Source of the DNA: Paenibacillus sonchi
GTDB lineage: Bacteria; Bacillota; Bacilli; Paenibacillales; Paenibacillaceae
Assembly (NCBI RefSeq): GCF_016772475.1
Contig: NZ_CP068595.1
Span: 1-64,000 of the forward strand
Direction: 5' to 3'
Length of the DNA: 64,000 nt
The notes below the pieces were generated by a model that did not search any database, was not told the origin of the DNA, and saw only the letters and a program-made list of their open reading frames with translations. Positions within the stretch are counted from its first letter, which is position 1, and every line of letters begins with the position of its first letter. Shown one piece after another: positions 34,851-42,709 of this stretch. Position numbers and translations under genes: made by a program.

Positions 34851-35402
34851 TCACACCTGCGCTTTTTCTTCAATAGGACTGATTGCTTTAAGCTGCATCG
34901 TTATCACGGCTGCAATAACGGCTTTGATGATGTCTCCCGGAAGAAAGGCAGACGCACCGGCAAGTCCGGCCCAGACCGGCGTATTCGTTATCCATGCCAT
35001 GATGGATGCGCCAATCAGATTCACAAGCAATACGCCAAAGATCAAATTGACGACTACGAGCTTCCATGTTTGGACCTTCGGCCAGATTTTTTCGGAATAC
35101 CAGCCTATGAGGCCGGCCGCGACCGGCCAGCTGAATATGTATCCTGCGGACGGTCCAACGAGCACCGCCAGCCCACCGCGTCCGCCGGTCAGCACCGGCA
35201 GGCCAAGCGCTATGAGAATAATGAAAACGACTAGACTGAGAGCACCCATCCGTTTACCCAGAAAACATCCGGTGAGCATGACGCCAAGCGTCTGGGCAGT
35301 TATCGGAACGGGGATAAAGCCGAGGGGCAAGGGCGGAATCAAGCCGAGCACCGTGATGAGAGCTGCGAATAATGCGGCATAAACAAGTTCTTTTGTTTTC
35401 AA
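34851..35402 (-). CDS. bioY: BioY biotin ECF S-component
   Basis: The substrate-capture membrane subunit of the biotin ECF transporter. The 183-residue protein has six hydrophobic helices and BioY features: PPLPLGFIPVPITAQTLGVM near residue 25 and GRGGLAVLVGPSAGYIFSWP near 80. The TTG at 35402 (MKTKELVYAALFAAL) is preferred because GGAGGTCATTGTT lies upstream; the ATG at 35417 would place the ribosome site inside the gene. It is the first gene of a ten-gene operon that also encodes EcfA1, EcfA2 and EcfT. A predicted BirA operator overlaps its promoter. Confidence 0.92.
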   Translation of the reverse strand: MKTKELVYAALFAALITVLGLIPPLPLGFIPVPITAQTLGVMLTGCFLGKRMGALSLVVFIILIALGLPVLTGGRGGLAVLVGPSAGYIFSWPVAAGLIGWYSEKIWPKVQTWKLVVVNLIFGVLLVNLIGASIMAWITNTPVWAGLAGASAFLPGDIIKAVIAAVITMQLKAISPIEEKAQV

Positions 35403-35435
35403 AACAATGACCTCCATTGGTAAGATATAAGCTGA

Positions 35436-35464
35436 ATTATAATGGAGGCAGACTTTATTGTAAA
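35436..35464 (-). promoter_or_regulatory. Sigma-A promoter of the bioY operon
   Basis: On the minus strand TTTACA (35464-35459) and TATAAT (35441-35436) are separated by exactly 17 bases. The minus-35 hexamer lies inside the left half of the predicted BirA operator, so binding of BirA would block RNA polymerase. Confidence 0.75.
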
Positions 35465-35489
35465 CCTAAATAATTATATAAGTTCACAA
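35458..35489. promoter_or_regulatory. BirA operator (biotin box)
   Basis: TTGTAAACC (35458-35466) and AGTTCACAA (35481-35489) form an inverted repeat with 14 bases between. The known bacterial BirA consensus is TTGTAAACC-N14/15-GGTTTACAA: the left half matches fully, the right half at seven of nine. It lies between divergent bioY and birA-type genes, as expected for autorepression by biotinoyl-AMP-bound BirA. Confidence 0.85.
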
Positions 35490-35593
35490 TAGAGATGAAA
35501 TAAAACACGTGAGTTTTCCTATTGTTAGAGAAGCATGTTAATATATTCGAAGAGGTTTGGTCGGAAAGTTATACTTTTGGAGGGTTATGTCCC

Positions 35594-36569
35594 ATGACAG
35601 TTAAAGAACATATTCTAACCTTGCTCGATGGTAACAAAGGTGGATATATTTCCGGTGAAGAAATAGCCGGACGCTTATCCGTGACGCGCAGCGCTGTCTG
35701 GAAAGCCATAAAATCGCTGCAGATGGACGGATATTCTATACAGGCTGTGACCAATAAAGGATATTCCCTGTCGCCCCATACGGATATCTTGTCTGCCGGT
35801 TCCATTTCAAAATATCTGGATACACAGGGTCAAAAGCTGCGTGTTGAAGTCTTTAAGACAATATCTTCAACGAACGAAGCCGTAAAAGCCCTGGCCTCAA
35901 ATGGAGAGGCAGAAGGCAAAGTGATCCTTTCGGAAGAGCAGACCGCCGGCCGCGGAAGAAAGGGTCGGAAATTTTTTCTCCCCGGGAACGGGTATCTATA
36001 TGAGCATTCTGCTGCGTCCAAAACTATCAGCGGTAGAATCCATTCTTTTGACGACTTCCGCCGCAGTCGCTGTTGCTCTTGCCATCGAAAGTGTATCTGG
36101 TAAAGACACACAAATAAAATGGGTTAATGACGTATTCATGGATGGGAAAAAGGTCTGCGGGATCCTTACCGAAGCTTCCATGTCACTGGAAAACGGTTGG
36201 CTCGATTATGCCGTTCTCGGCATTGGTATCAATGTGTCACTGCCGACGGGCGGCTTTCCTAACGATCTTACCGGGATTGCAACATCCGTATTTTCTGAAG
36301 GAAATCATCATGGTGATCTCCGCAACCGGCTCGTAGCAGAAGTGCTAAACCATTTTATGGGATATTATGAGTATTTAGCGGATAGAATGTTTCTTTCCGA
36401 ATATCGAGAACGAATCATGTTACTTGGCAAACCCGTAACGGTGATGAAGGATAATAAACAATGTGAGGCAACAGCCATCGATATCGATAACGATTGTCGT
36501 CTGAAAGTAAGATATAAGAATGGTGATGAGGAATATCTTTCAAGCGGAGAAGTCAGCATTAAAATTTAG
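35594..36569 (+). CDS. birA: BirA bifunctional biotin ligase/repressor, frame broken at 35972-35977
   Basis: A biotin-protein ligase with an N-terminal winged helix (SGEEIAGRLSVTRSAVWKAI) that binds the biotin operator. The catalytic domain has the biotin-adenylate motif G-R-G-R-K-G-R. The ATG at 35594 is preferred because GGAGGG lies nine bases upstream. Six T at 35972-35977 push the frame off after RKFF. Removing one T gives KFFSPGTGIYMSILLRP, the family's conserved G-T-G-I-Y-M-S, and joins to KWVNDVFMDGKKVCGIL in the second frame. The restored protein has about 325 residues, full length for BirA. An extra T, as an error or mutation, is the simplest cause. Confidence 0.82.
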
Positions 36570-36670
36570 CTGGTGACTCTTTTTAAATAGGGATTTACAT
36601 TGAAGATGCATTGGGCTTTCAAATTATTCATGAGTATCATGTTAATGGTAAATAGAATAAGGATTCTCAG

Positions 36671-36702
36671 GCTGTCGAGAAAGTTTCGACAGCTATTTTT
36701 AA
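36671..36702 (+). terminator. Intrinsic terminator after birA
   Basis: GCTGTCGA (36671-36678) and TCGACAGC (36686-36693) form an eight-pair stem with a seven-base loop, followed by TATTTTTAA. It lies about 100 bases after the birA stop. Confidence 0.7.
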
Positions 36703-36737
36703 TCCAATTAATTTCACTCGTACCCGCGTTAATGTTG

Positions 36738-36999
36738 TATAACTACTGGCGGTTGCATGATATAAAATCCTCAGGATATAGCGTCAGCTTCTGGCTTAAG
36801 CCTAACGAATACTCCACTTATCAAAGCCGCGTGCATTTTACCCCCATCTGGTTCCCTAACGGGTCCTATACGCCAATCACTCGAATTCTCAGACGCATAG
36901 ACGCCCGAAGGAATGCTTACGATCCAACTGCAAAATTCCATCACCATCTCCGGAAATTTGTTCTCTGATTGGCATATTGCTCCGGAAGATCCTAAATAG
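36738..36999 (+). pseudogene. Remnant of exported element protein (C-terminal part)
   Basis: Reads YWRLHDIKSSGYSVSFWLK and NEYSTYQSRVHFTPIWFPNG, clearly homologous to the C-terminus of the large exported protein at 16439-18181. After TRIL the frame shifts and carries a TAG where the intact copy has Trp (DAW becomes DA-stop), then TPEGMLTIQLQNS returns and ends before a TAG at 36997. It is the 5' part of a decayed second conjugative element, with an abrupt left boundary near 36738. Confidence 0.85.
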
Positions 37000-37017
37000 A
37001 AAGATGGTGCCGCTCTA

Positions 37018-37593
37018 ATGCTGCTCCCTATCGTCATGTTGCTCCTCTGCCTAATCGGTGGAGGAGCTGTTTTATTTTACTTAAAAACAAGCAAACCTGG
37101 CTCTAAAACTCCCCTCAACTTAAGTGAGCAGACTGCCCAGCAATTCGTAAACGTCCAAGATATCCGAGACTACTTTCTGTATACCCAGGATGGTTGGCTG
37201 CTCTGCTATCTTCGCGTTTTCCCTATCAGCCTGGATTTACTCAATAGCTCTGAGAAAAAGCTCCTTATCAATAAACTAACAGCCGAATTATCCTCCATCC
37301 GCTTTCCCTTCAAGTTTTTGGCGGTTAGTCGCCCAGTTGATATTTCCCCACTTATCTCTGAACTTGTCACGGCAACCCCCACTGCAGACTCCAAACAAAA
37401 AGAGCTTTTGCGGCAAGAAATTGCAGAAATGAACACCTTGGCTTTGTCCGGAGAAGTGGTGGAACGGCAATTTCATTTAATTCTATGGCAGCAGCAAGAA
37501 AATGGAGAAGGCTAAACGGCTTGTTCAGCATTTTGAAGATGGACAAGTACAAGCTCATGTTTTAAAACTGCATGAAATCGTTCTTATGAGCTA
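37018..37593 (+). pseudogene. Remnant of VirB4-N-like element protein
   Basis: Residues MLLPIVMLLLCLIGGGAVLF and FLYTQDGWLLCYLRVFPISL match the protein at 18200-18880 almost motif for motif, but with many substitutions. The frame stops at 37515 after WQQQENGEG. About a codon group is lost there, and homology resumes as AKRLVQHFEDGQVQAHVLKL until near 37593. Sequence beyond shows no similarity. Gene order and spacing to the preceding remnant equal those of the intact element, so this is one continuous remnant of about 850 bases. Confidence 0.85.
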
Positions 37594-38041
37594 TTTATGT
37601 TGTTTATTTTTTTCTTAGTAATGGTAAGAAGATATGTTATTGTGTTTAAACGTCAAGCTTTAATCCTCTACATTAGAACTTCCTCAAACTACTTAAGTGG
37701 ACAGTGGAAAGCGACTTGCGTTGAGAGCGTTGAGAGCATCAATAGCCATAAATCCCCTAAATAATTAATACTTTTGTCGTAAAATTCAACTTTTGGATAT
37801 AGTAAACATCACCTTTAATTGTAATAATAAATTGAGTATCAAGGCTTATTATGTCGTATTCAAAAAAAGCTCTCATCAGAGGTATGTTTGTACAACAAAA
37901 AAAGGTGAGTGAATTCCCACCTTTTCCTGTATTAAAATTTTCAGAGCCCAGCATAATCTAGCCTAGACTTCAAGCGAAATCCCAATTCATTATAATATCA
38001 TTATCTTCAATTAAAAACATCTCTTCGACAGATCTCATTTC
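37594..38041. other. Gene-poor AT-rich stretch
   Basis: No supportable gene is seen between the element remnant and mgtC. A 65-codon minus-strand frame (37757-37954) has no ribosome site or recognisable content. The stretch holds only the minus-strand terminator of the mgtC side. Confidence 0.6.
37895..37926 (-). terminator. Intrinsic terminator after mgtC
   Basis: On the minus strand AAAAGGTG pairs with CACCTTTT around a ten-base loop and is followed by a run of T. It lies about 115 bases past the mgtC stop. Confidence 0.6.
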
Positions 38042-38749
38042 CTATAGAGCCTCAACCTCTACTTTCAGCACATGATTTGTTCTTTTTATCAATTCATAAA
38101 TTTCGGTCATGTATTTCTTTTCAAATGCGGACAAAATCATATCAATCTGCCGCTCCCCTGTATCCAGATCTTTTAATTTAATATGCCTAATTTCTACCTG
38201 ATCCTTTTTCGGCTCCCCTTTGCTTCTGCTCCCTTCAATCACCTTCATGACTTCCGTCAGTTCGCAGGATTGAGATACAATGAACCGTACAGAAATATCT
38301 TTACGGCTTAATTTGGCTGGCCCCAAAAATTTAATTGCAAAAGGTAAAATGTTAACTGCTACGATCAATGCAAATACAGTGACGAAAGCTTCACTATAAA
38401 ATCCTGCACCCACAGCAATTCCCATACCAGATGCAGCCCAAATCATCGCAGCGGTAGTTAAGCCTGAGATCGCATCATTGCTTCTCCGCAAAATGACACC
38501 TGCCCCTAAAAAGCCAACGCCACTGACGATTTGCGCTGCCAATCGCATCGGGTCCCGGTTAGTGGACAAGATTGCTCCAGACAATTCTTCCACAGATTCT
38601 ATAGAGATGACCGTAATAAGACAACTGGTTACCGAAATCACCATGCATGTTTTTAAGCCTAATGGTTTGTGCTTGAGCTGCCGATCGATACCGATCAACA
38701 GACCTAAGAATAAAGACAAGGTCACCTTCAAACAGAAGTCTATGTGCAT
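38042..38749 (-). CDS. MgtC/SapB-family membrane protein
   Basis: A 235-residue protein with five hydrophobic helices in its N-terminal half. It includes the family's LGLLIGIDRQLKHKPLGLKT segment and G-V-G-F-L-G-A-G-V-I-L. A cytoplasmic C-terminal regulatory domain follows, rich in charged residues. MgtC proteins affect magnesium homeostasis and ATP synthase activity in several bacteria; the direct role in Firmicutes is unclear. The gene overlaps no neighbour and ends about 115 bases before a terminator. It has no visible link with the element remnant next to it. Confidence 0.88.
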   Translation of the reverse strand: MHIDFCLKVTLSLFLGLLIGIDRQLKHKPLGLKTCMVISVTSCLITVISIESVEELSGAILSTNRDPMRLAAQIVSGVGFLGAGVILRRSNDAISGLTTAAMIWAASGMGIAVGAGFYSEAFVTVFALIVAVNILPFAIKFLGPAKLSRKDISVRFIVSQSCELTEVMKVIEGSRSKGEPKKDQVEIRHIKLKDLDTGERQIDMILSAFEKKYMTEIYELIKRTNHVLKVEVEAL

Positions 38750-38758
38750 GCGGTCCTC

Positions 38759-39433
38759 CTAGTCTCTTACCTCGCCGAACTTGAACATATTATTAAATAG
38801 TACTAACCGCGGAACTGGTGGCTCAAAACTGCCAAATAACCTTCCAAATTCAACATCCATTTTCTCTTTAAATACTTGTAGTTCTAGCTTTTCCTCATCA
38901 GTCAGGTGGTAAATTTGATAAGCAAGTGAAATATGAAATACGTAACGATCATGATCAGGAAAACGCAAGCCAAGATGATAAGATACGTCTTCTCTAAACC
39001 TTGTCAATTCTAATGCATCCTTTAAGTCTTGCGGCCGAAGACTTACTTTGATCACATGATGATTGAGATCGAGGAAGTCAAAATTCATTTTAACCGGTTC
39101 CAGTTGACGCACATACTTATATTTCTCTTTGAAAAACGTATCAACTTCTTCTAATGGTGTATCTAATGAAAGATATCTGCTCCAAAGCTCCGCTTTTCGA
39201 TCCACATCACAAATCCCTTGAATCAGAGTCATATGAAAGCTTGATGGAGGAAGTACCGTAAACTTGCCAGCAGACTTTAATAATAAAAACTGTTCACGCA
39301 GTTTGTTTAAGGCAGCAAAGGTTTCGGATGAAGGATCAACACAGCTGATAATTGTATTTCCCGGAAATTCTTTGACTGATCCATCCTGATTGAATTTGCG
39401 CCCCACATTAGATGTTGTATTCTGATTTAACAT
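38759..39433 (-). CDS. 2H phosphoesterase-like protein (DUF1868 type)
   Basis: A 224-residue protein with the two H-x-[ST] motifs of the 2H phosphoesterase superfamily: F-H-M-T-L near residue 69 and F-H-I-S-L near 172. The GCxGCxLG-like spacing and a conserved opening (GNTIISCVDPSSE) suggest the DUF1868 subgroup, related to 2'-5' RNA ligases and cyclic phosphodiesterases. The substrate is unknown. It is separated from mgtC by nine bases and probably shares its transcript. A complete IS sits immediately upstream of its start. Confidence 0.78.
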   Translation of the reverse strand: MLNQNTTSNVGRKFNQDGSVKEFPGNTIISCVDPSSETFAALNKLREQFLLLKSAGKFTVLPPSSFHMTLIQGICDVDRKAELWSRYLSLDTPLEEVDTFFKEKYKYVRQLEPVKMNFDFLDLNHHVIKVSLRPQDLKDALELTRFREDVSYHLGLRFPDHDRYVFHISLAYQIYHLTDEEKLELQVFKEKMDVEFGRLFGSFEPPVPRLVLFNNMFKFGEVRD

Positions 39434-39460
39434 GTTATTTGCTCCTTATCACTAATTGAC

Positions 39461-40914
39461 TTGAGTCTTGCAAAATCAACCTGAAAGATCCTGAAATGGA
39501 CAGAGTTGTAGTGTGTTAGGGTACTAGACGCTTTAGGCAGACAACCGAAATAACTGGAGAATGTCGAAAAGAGGCTTCTTTTCCAGGGCTTGTTGATACA
39601 CATAGACGATCATTTGCCCGAAATGCTCTTCTCGAATGCGGCGCACTACATCACCCAGCGTGAGCTTGGAGGTTGGTGTCATCCACTCTTGCCGCTGACA
39701 CTCCAAGAAATTCTGCGTCAAGAACTGGATCGCCCAAAAGCGCTCAATGCCATGAAGCGAAAGCAATTGATATTGGTCAAAGCCAAGCAGTTCCTTGAAG
39801 TATCGATATCCCGTCTCGATATTCCACCGCACGTGATAATACCTTTGGATCGTAACGAGATCCAGAGACAGATCCGTGCACAGGAGACAAACCTGTGGTT
39901 TGCTCGAAGCGGTGTATTCGTCCTTCCAGGACAGCAACAATTTGACGTTTTCGATGTCGCTCACCGGTCCCTCGTACGGGTAGACCCAGTACTTTCCCTG
40001 ATCCTCTACCGTAACGGAGTGGAGGTCAGACTTGCGAATGTACTGCTGGGCGAAATCATCTAAAGGCATGCTAATCCCCGCCGGACGAATCCGGCGATTG
40101 GTTTTGACGGCGGCAATGACATGAAATCCTTTGCGGTTACACGCGTTAATCACTTTTTCGCTGGTGTACCAGCTATCTATGAGGACGTAGACCCGTTCGT
40201 CTTGGGGATTGGGAAACGCCTCGACCATCTCTAACGCTAAATCATTTTTGCTCTTAAAAGGCAGACGCTGAGCCTGGCAGTACTTCTTGGGATAGTAGGG
40301 GCGATAATCCCAGGCATAGGAGCCCTCTGCAGCAACCACATGCGTAGTGACCAAGCAATGGCACCATACCGTTTTCCCGGCTTCATGAGCATACTGAAAG
40401 CTGAGCCCCTCCATTTTCTTCGTCGACTTGTCTTTCTTGCAACACGTGTCGTCCACGATGAGGAATACGGGAGCTCGCTTATCGCCAGCTTTGGCAGAAA
40501 TAAGTTTCATGACCCTTTCCATGCGCCGACGCTGCATGCGGTTCACACACCACGGCGAATGATTCAGGAAATTCGTCGCGCTGCTTAAATGACGATTGCC
40601 TTTGGCCGCATGCTGAATTTGAGTGATATTCTTCCGTCCGGCACAGAGAATGATGCCTTGAACGAGCGTAAACAGATGGCCGAGCTGTGGCTTAGACATT
40701 TGCAAATGGAGGGCCAAAATAAACTTGACGATGGGCAGGTAGAGGGATAACATAATAGTGGGACATCTCCTTTATCTGGAAATTGTGGTCTGGTAAACGA
40801 CAATTTCTCCAACAAGGCTGGATGTCCTTCTTCTGTCTGCCTGTTCGACAAAGGTTCTAACGATTTGACTTTGATTCCATTTGTCCGACAGCACGTTTTT
40901 TACAAGACTCAAGT
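39461..40914 (-). mobile_element. Complete insertion sequence with 5-bp target duplication
   Basis: The ends ACTTGAGTCTTGCAAAA (39461-39477) and the reverse complement of TTTTTACAAGACTCAAGT (40897-40914) form imperfect 17-bp inverted repeats. AATTG occurs just outside both ends (39456-39460 and 40915-40919) as a 5-bp target-site duplication. One intact transposase gene fills the 1454-bp unit. The perfect duplication and intact frame indicate a recent insertion. Confidence 0.9.
39533..40753 (-). CDS. DDE transposase (IS4/IS701-like)
   Basis: An intact 406-residue transposase. The DDE motifs are visible: F-L-I-V-D-D-T-C-C-K-K near 96 (first Asp), V-L-I-D-S-W-Y-T near 192 (second Asp) and W-N-I-E-T-G-Y-R-Y-F-K near 310 (Glu with the Y-x-x-x-K helix). 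The coding region lies between the inverted repeats with short flanks. The family name is uncertain; a 5-bp duplication and the overall layout fit IS4-related groups. Confidence 0.88.
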   Translation of the reverse strand: MLSLYLPIVKFILALHLQMSKPQLGHLFTLVQGIILCAGRKNITQIQHAAKGNRHLSSATNFLNHSPWCVNRMQRRRMERVMKLISAKAGDKRAPVFLIVDDTCCKKDKSTKKMEGLSFQYAHEAGKTVWCHCLVTTHVVAAEGSYAWDYRPYYPKKYCQAQRLPFKSKNDLALEMVEAFPNPQDERVYVLIDSWYTSEKVINACNRKGFHVIAAVKTNRRIRPAGISMPLDDFAQQYIRKSDLHSVTVEDQGKYWVYPYEGPVSDIENVKLLLSWKDEYTASSKPQVCLLCTDLSLDLVTIQRYYHVRWNIETGYRYFKELLGFDQYQLLSLHGIERFWAIQFLTQNFLECQRQEWMTPTSKLTLGDVVRRIREEHFGQMIVYVYQQALEKKPLFDILQLFRLSA

Positions 40915-40921
40915 AATTGAT

Positions 40922-41737
40922 TTATTTCACTCCACTATCCACCATGCCACGCACAAAGTACTTTTGCAAAAACAAATAAAGTAAAGTTGCTGGAATGATC
41001 GCTAATAATGCCGCAGCTGCAGCCGCGTGTAAGTTCACATTATCCTGACTAAAGAAAGAAGAAATGGCTAATGTAACCGTCCGCTTTAACGGAGATTGCA
41101 AAAAGTATAAGGAAAATGAATAATCATTCCATATGGCAACACCATTCAGTATAATAACTGTCGCAGTGACGGGCTTAAGTGAAGGGAGTACAATTCGAAA
41201 GAAAACACTGTATCTGCTGCATCCATCGATCATAGCTGCTTCATCCAACGCTTTTGGAATAGTGCTCATAAATTTACTGTATAGAAAAATACAGGCAGGT
41301 AATTTATATGTTAGAAAGAGTAGGGTAATAGCCCAATACGTACTGATTCCGCCCATTTTTGCAACCAAACTGTACAGTGGAACTAATATCGTCAATTTAG
41401 GAACAATCATCATAGCAAGAATAAAACCCATCATCATCTCATTAAATCTACTTTTCACTCGTGCTAACGGGTAGGCGGCCATGGCCCCGAGTATAGCAAT
41501 CAAAACTACAGATATTAAGGTAACAATGAGGCTGTTGGACATGGCTTGCAGTAGATGCCCTTTATCCAAAGCGATATGAAAATTACTGAAATCCAAATAA
41601 TTCGGCAATACCCATCGGGAAGAGGTATCTGTTTGTTTTTTTAGAGCAGATACGATCAATATATAGAAAGGGATGAAATGAAAAACTACAACCACAAGAC
41701 CGGTTAAGTTTATCAATATTTTATTGTAGCTCTTCAA
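40922..41737 (-). CDS. Carbohydrate ABC permease (MalG type)
   Basis: A 271-residue inner-membrane permease with six hydrophobic helices and the cytoplasmic E-A-A-M-I-D-G-C-S-R-x-x-V-F-F-R-I-V-L-P loop that docks the ATPase. It overlaps the upstream permease gene by four bases. With the other permease and lipoprotein it forms a CUT1-type sugar importer. No ATPase is nearby, so a shared MsmX-like ATPase elsewhere is expected. The stop lies just inside the right flank of the IS (about seven bases from its end). Confidence 0.9.
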   Translation of the reverse strand: MKSYNKILINLTGLVVVVFHFIPFYILIVSALKKQTDTSSRWVLPNYLDFSNFHIALDKGHLLQAMSNSLIVTLISVVLIAILGAMAAYPLARVKSRFNEMMMGFILAMMIVPKLTILVPLYSLVAKMGGISTYWAITLLFLTYKLPACIFLYSKFMSTIPKALDEAAMIDGCSRYSVFFRIVLPSLKPVTATVIILNGVAIWNDYSFSLYFLQSPLKRTVTLAISSFFSQDNVNLHAAAAAALLAIIPATLLYLFLQKYFVRGMVDSGVK

Positions 41738-42627
41738 TGATAATCCACCTCTCGCTTGTTAAAGAATTTCAATGTTGCGATGCTGATTGACATCATAAAG
41801 ATGAAAGTCACAATCCCGATGGCCGCGGCATAACCTGCATCCTGATTGGAGAAATAAAAGTAGTTAATCAACGTAGAAAGGGAATGGGAGGCATAGCCCG
41901 GACCTCCGCCGGTCAAAGAAAGAATCGTAGCAAACAGTCCTAAACCGCCAATTAAATTCAGCGTAAAGCTAGTGGTAATCGAAGGCATCAATAAAGGGAA
42001 AGTGATGAACCGTAATCGTTTCAAACTATTGGCACCGTCTATAATCGCAGCTTCGTTAAGGGATTGCGGAATGCCTTGTAAGCCAGCTAAATAAATGATC
42101 ATGGAAGACCCTACAAATTGTATAGCATTGATAACGGTGATGATGATAACTGCACGAACTTTCTCACCCATCCAGTCTATTGGCTCTCCATGGAATAGAG
42201 CAACAATCTCATTAAGAGCCCCCCCATCATATTGAACGAGAAAATACCAAACATAACCCATAATCAATTGAGCGACGATTACAGGCATGTACACAATCGT
42301 TCTAACCAACACCCTAATTTTAAATTTCATATTTAACAACAATGCATATAAAAGCCCGAATACATTCTGTAAAATGGCGCTTCCGAAGCCGTAAATTAAC
42401 GTATTTATAAAGGCTGTCTTAAATCGCTGATCTGTAAGCATCTTTTGATAATTGTCAAACCCTACATAGTTATATTTTTGAGAATAACCATTCCAATTGG
42501 TAAAAGAAAGATTGATTCCCGAAAACAGTGGATAGATGACAAACACTATAAATAAAAGTACGGCGGGCAAATACAATAAAGATAAACCCCTATTCGAATT
42601 CAAAAACAGACGAATCTTCGCGTTCAT
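41734..42627 (-). CDS. Carbohydrate ABC permease (MalF/UgpA type)
   Basis: A 297-residue permease with six hydrophobic segments and the E-A-A-I-I-D-G-A-N-S-L-K-R-L-R-F-I-T-F-P-L-L docking loop. It starts MNAKIRLFLNSNRGLSLLYL, with the N-terminal extension common in UgpA/LacF proteins. It follows the solute-binding protein gene by about 80 bases and overlaps the second permease by four. Together they import an unidentified oligosaccharide. Confidence 0.9.
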   Translation of the reverse strand: MNAKIRLFLNSNRGLSLLYLPAVLLFIVFVIYPLFSGINLSFTNWNGYSQKYNYVGFDNYQKMLTDQRFKTAFINTLIYGFGSAILQNVFGLLYALLLNMKFKIRVLVRTIVYMPVIVAQLIMGYVWYFLVQYDGGALNEIVALFHGEPIDWMGEKVRAVIIITVINAIQFVGSSMIIYLAGLQGIPQSLNEAAIIDGANSLKRLRFITFPLLMPSITTSFTLNLIGGLGLFATILSLTGGGPGYASHSLSTLINYFYFSNQDAGYAAAIGIVTFIFMMSISIATLKFFNKREVDYH

Positions 42628-42709
42628 TTTAATTCCCCATTTAAATTTTTAATCAGGATCAGCGGAGCGAATATCTTCTCAGTCTCCTCTGATCCTGTTA
42701 GTGGTCTGT

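Noticed and set aside
34758..35382. Long plus-strand frames opposite the ligase and bioY
   Set aside because: They are shadows of a high-GC region; the minus-strand genes carry clear motifs, promoter and operator.
35403..35593. Riboswitch in the bioY/birA gap
   Set aside because: No long paired leader is seen, and biotin regulation is explained by the BirA operator.
37757..37954. 65-codon minus-strand frame between the element remnant and mgtC
   Set aside because: No ribosome site, low-complexity AT-rich content, and a terminator hairpin lies inside it.
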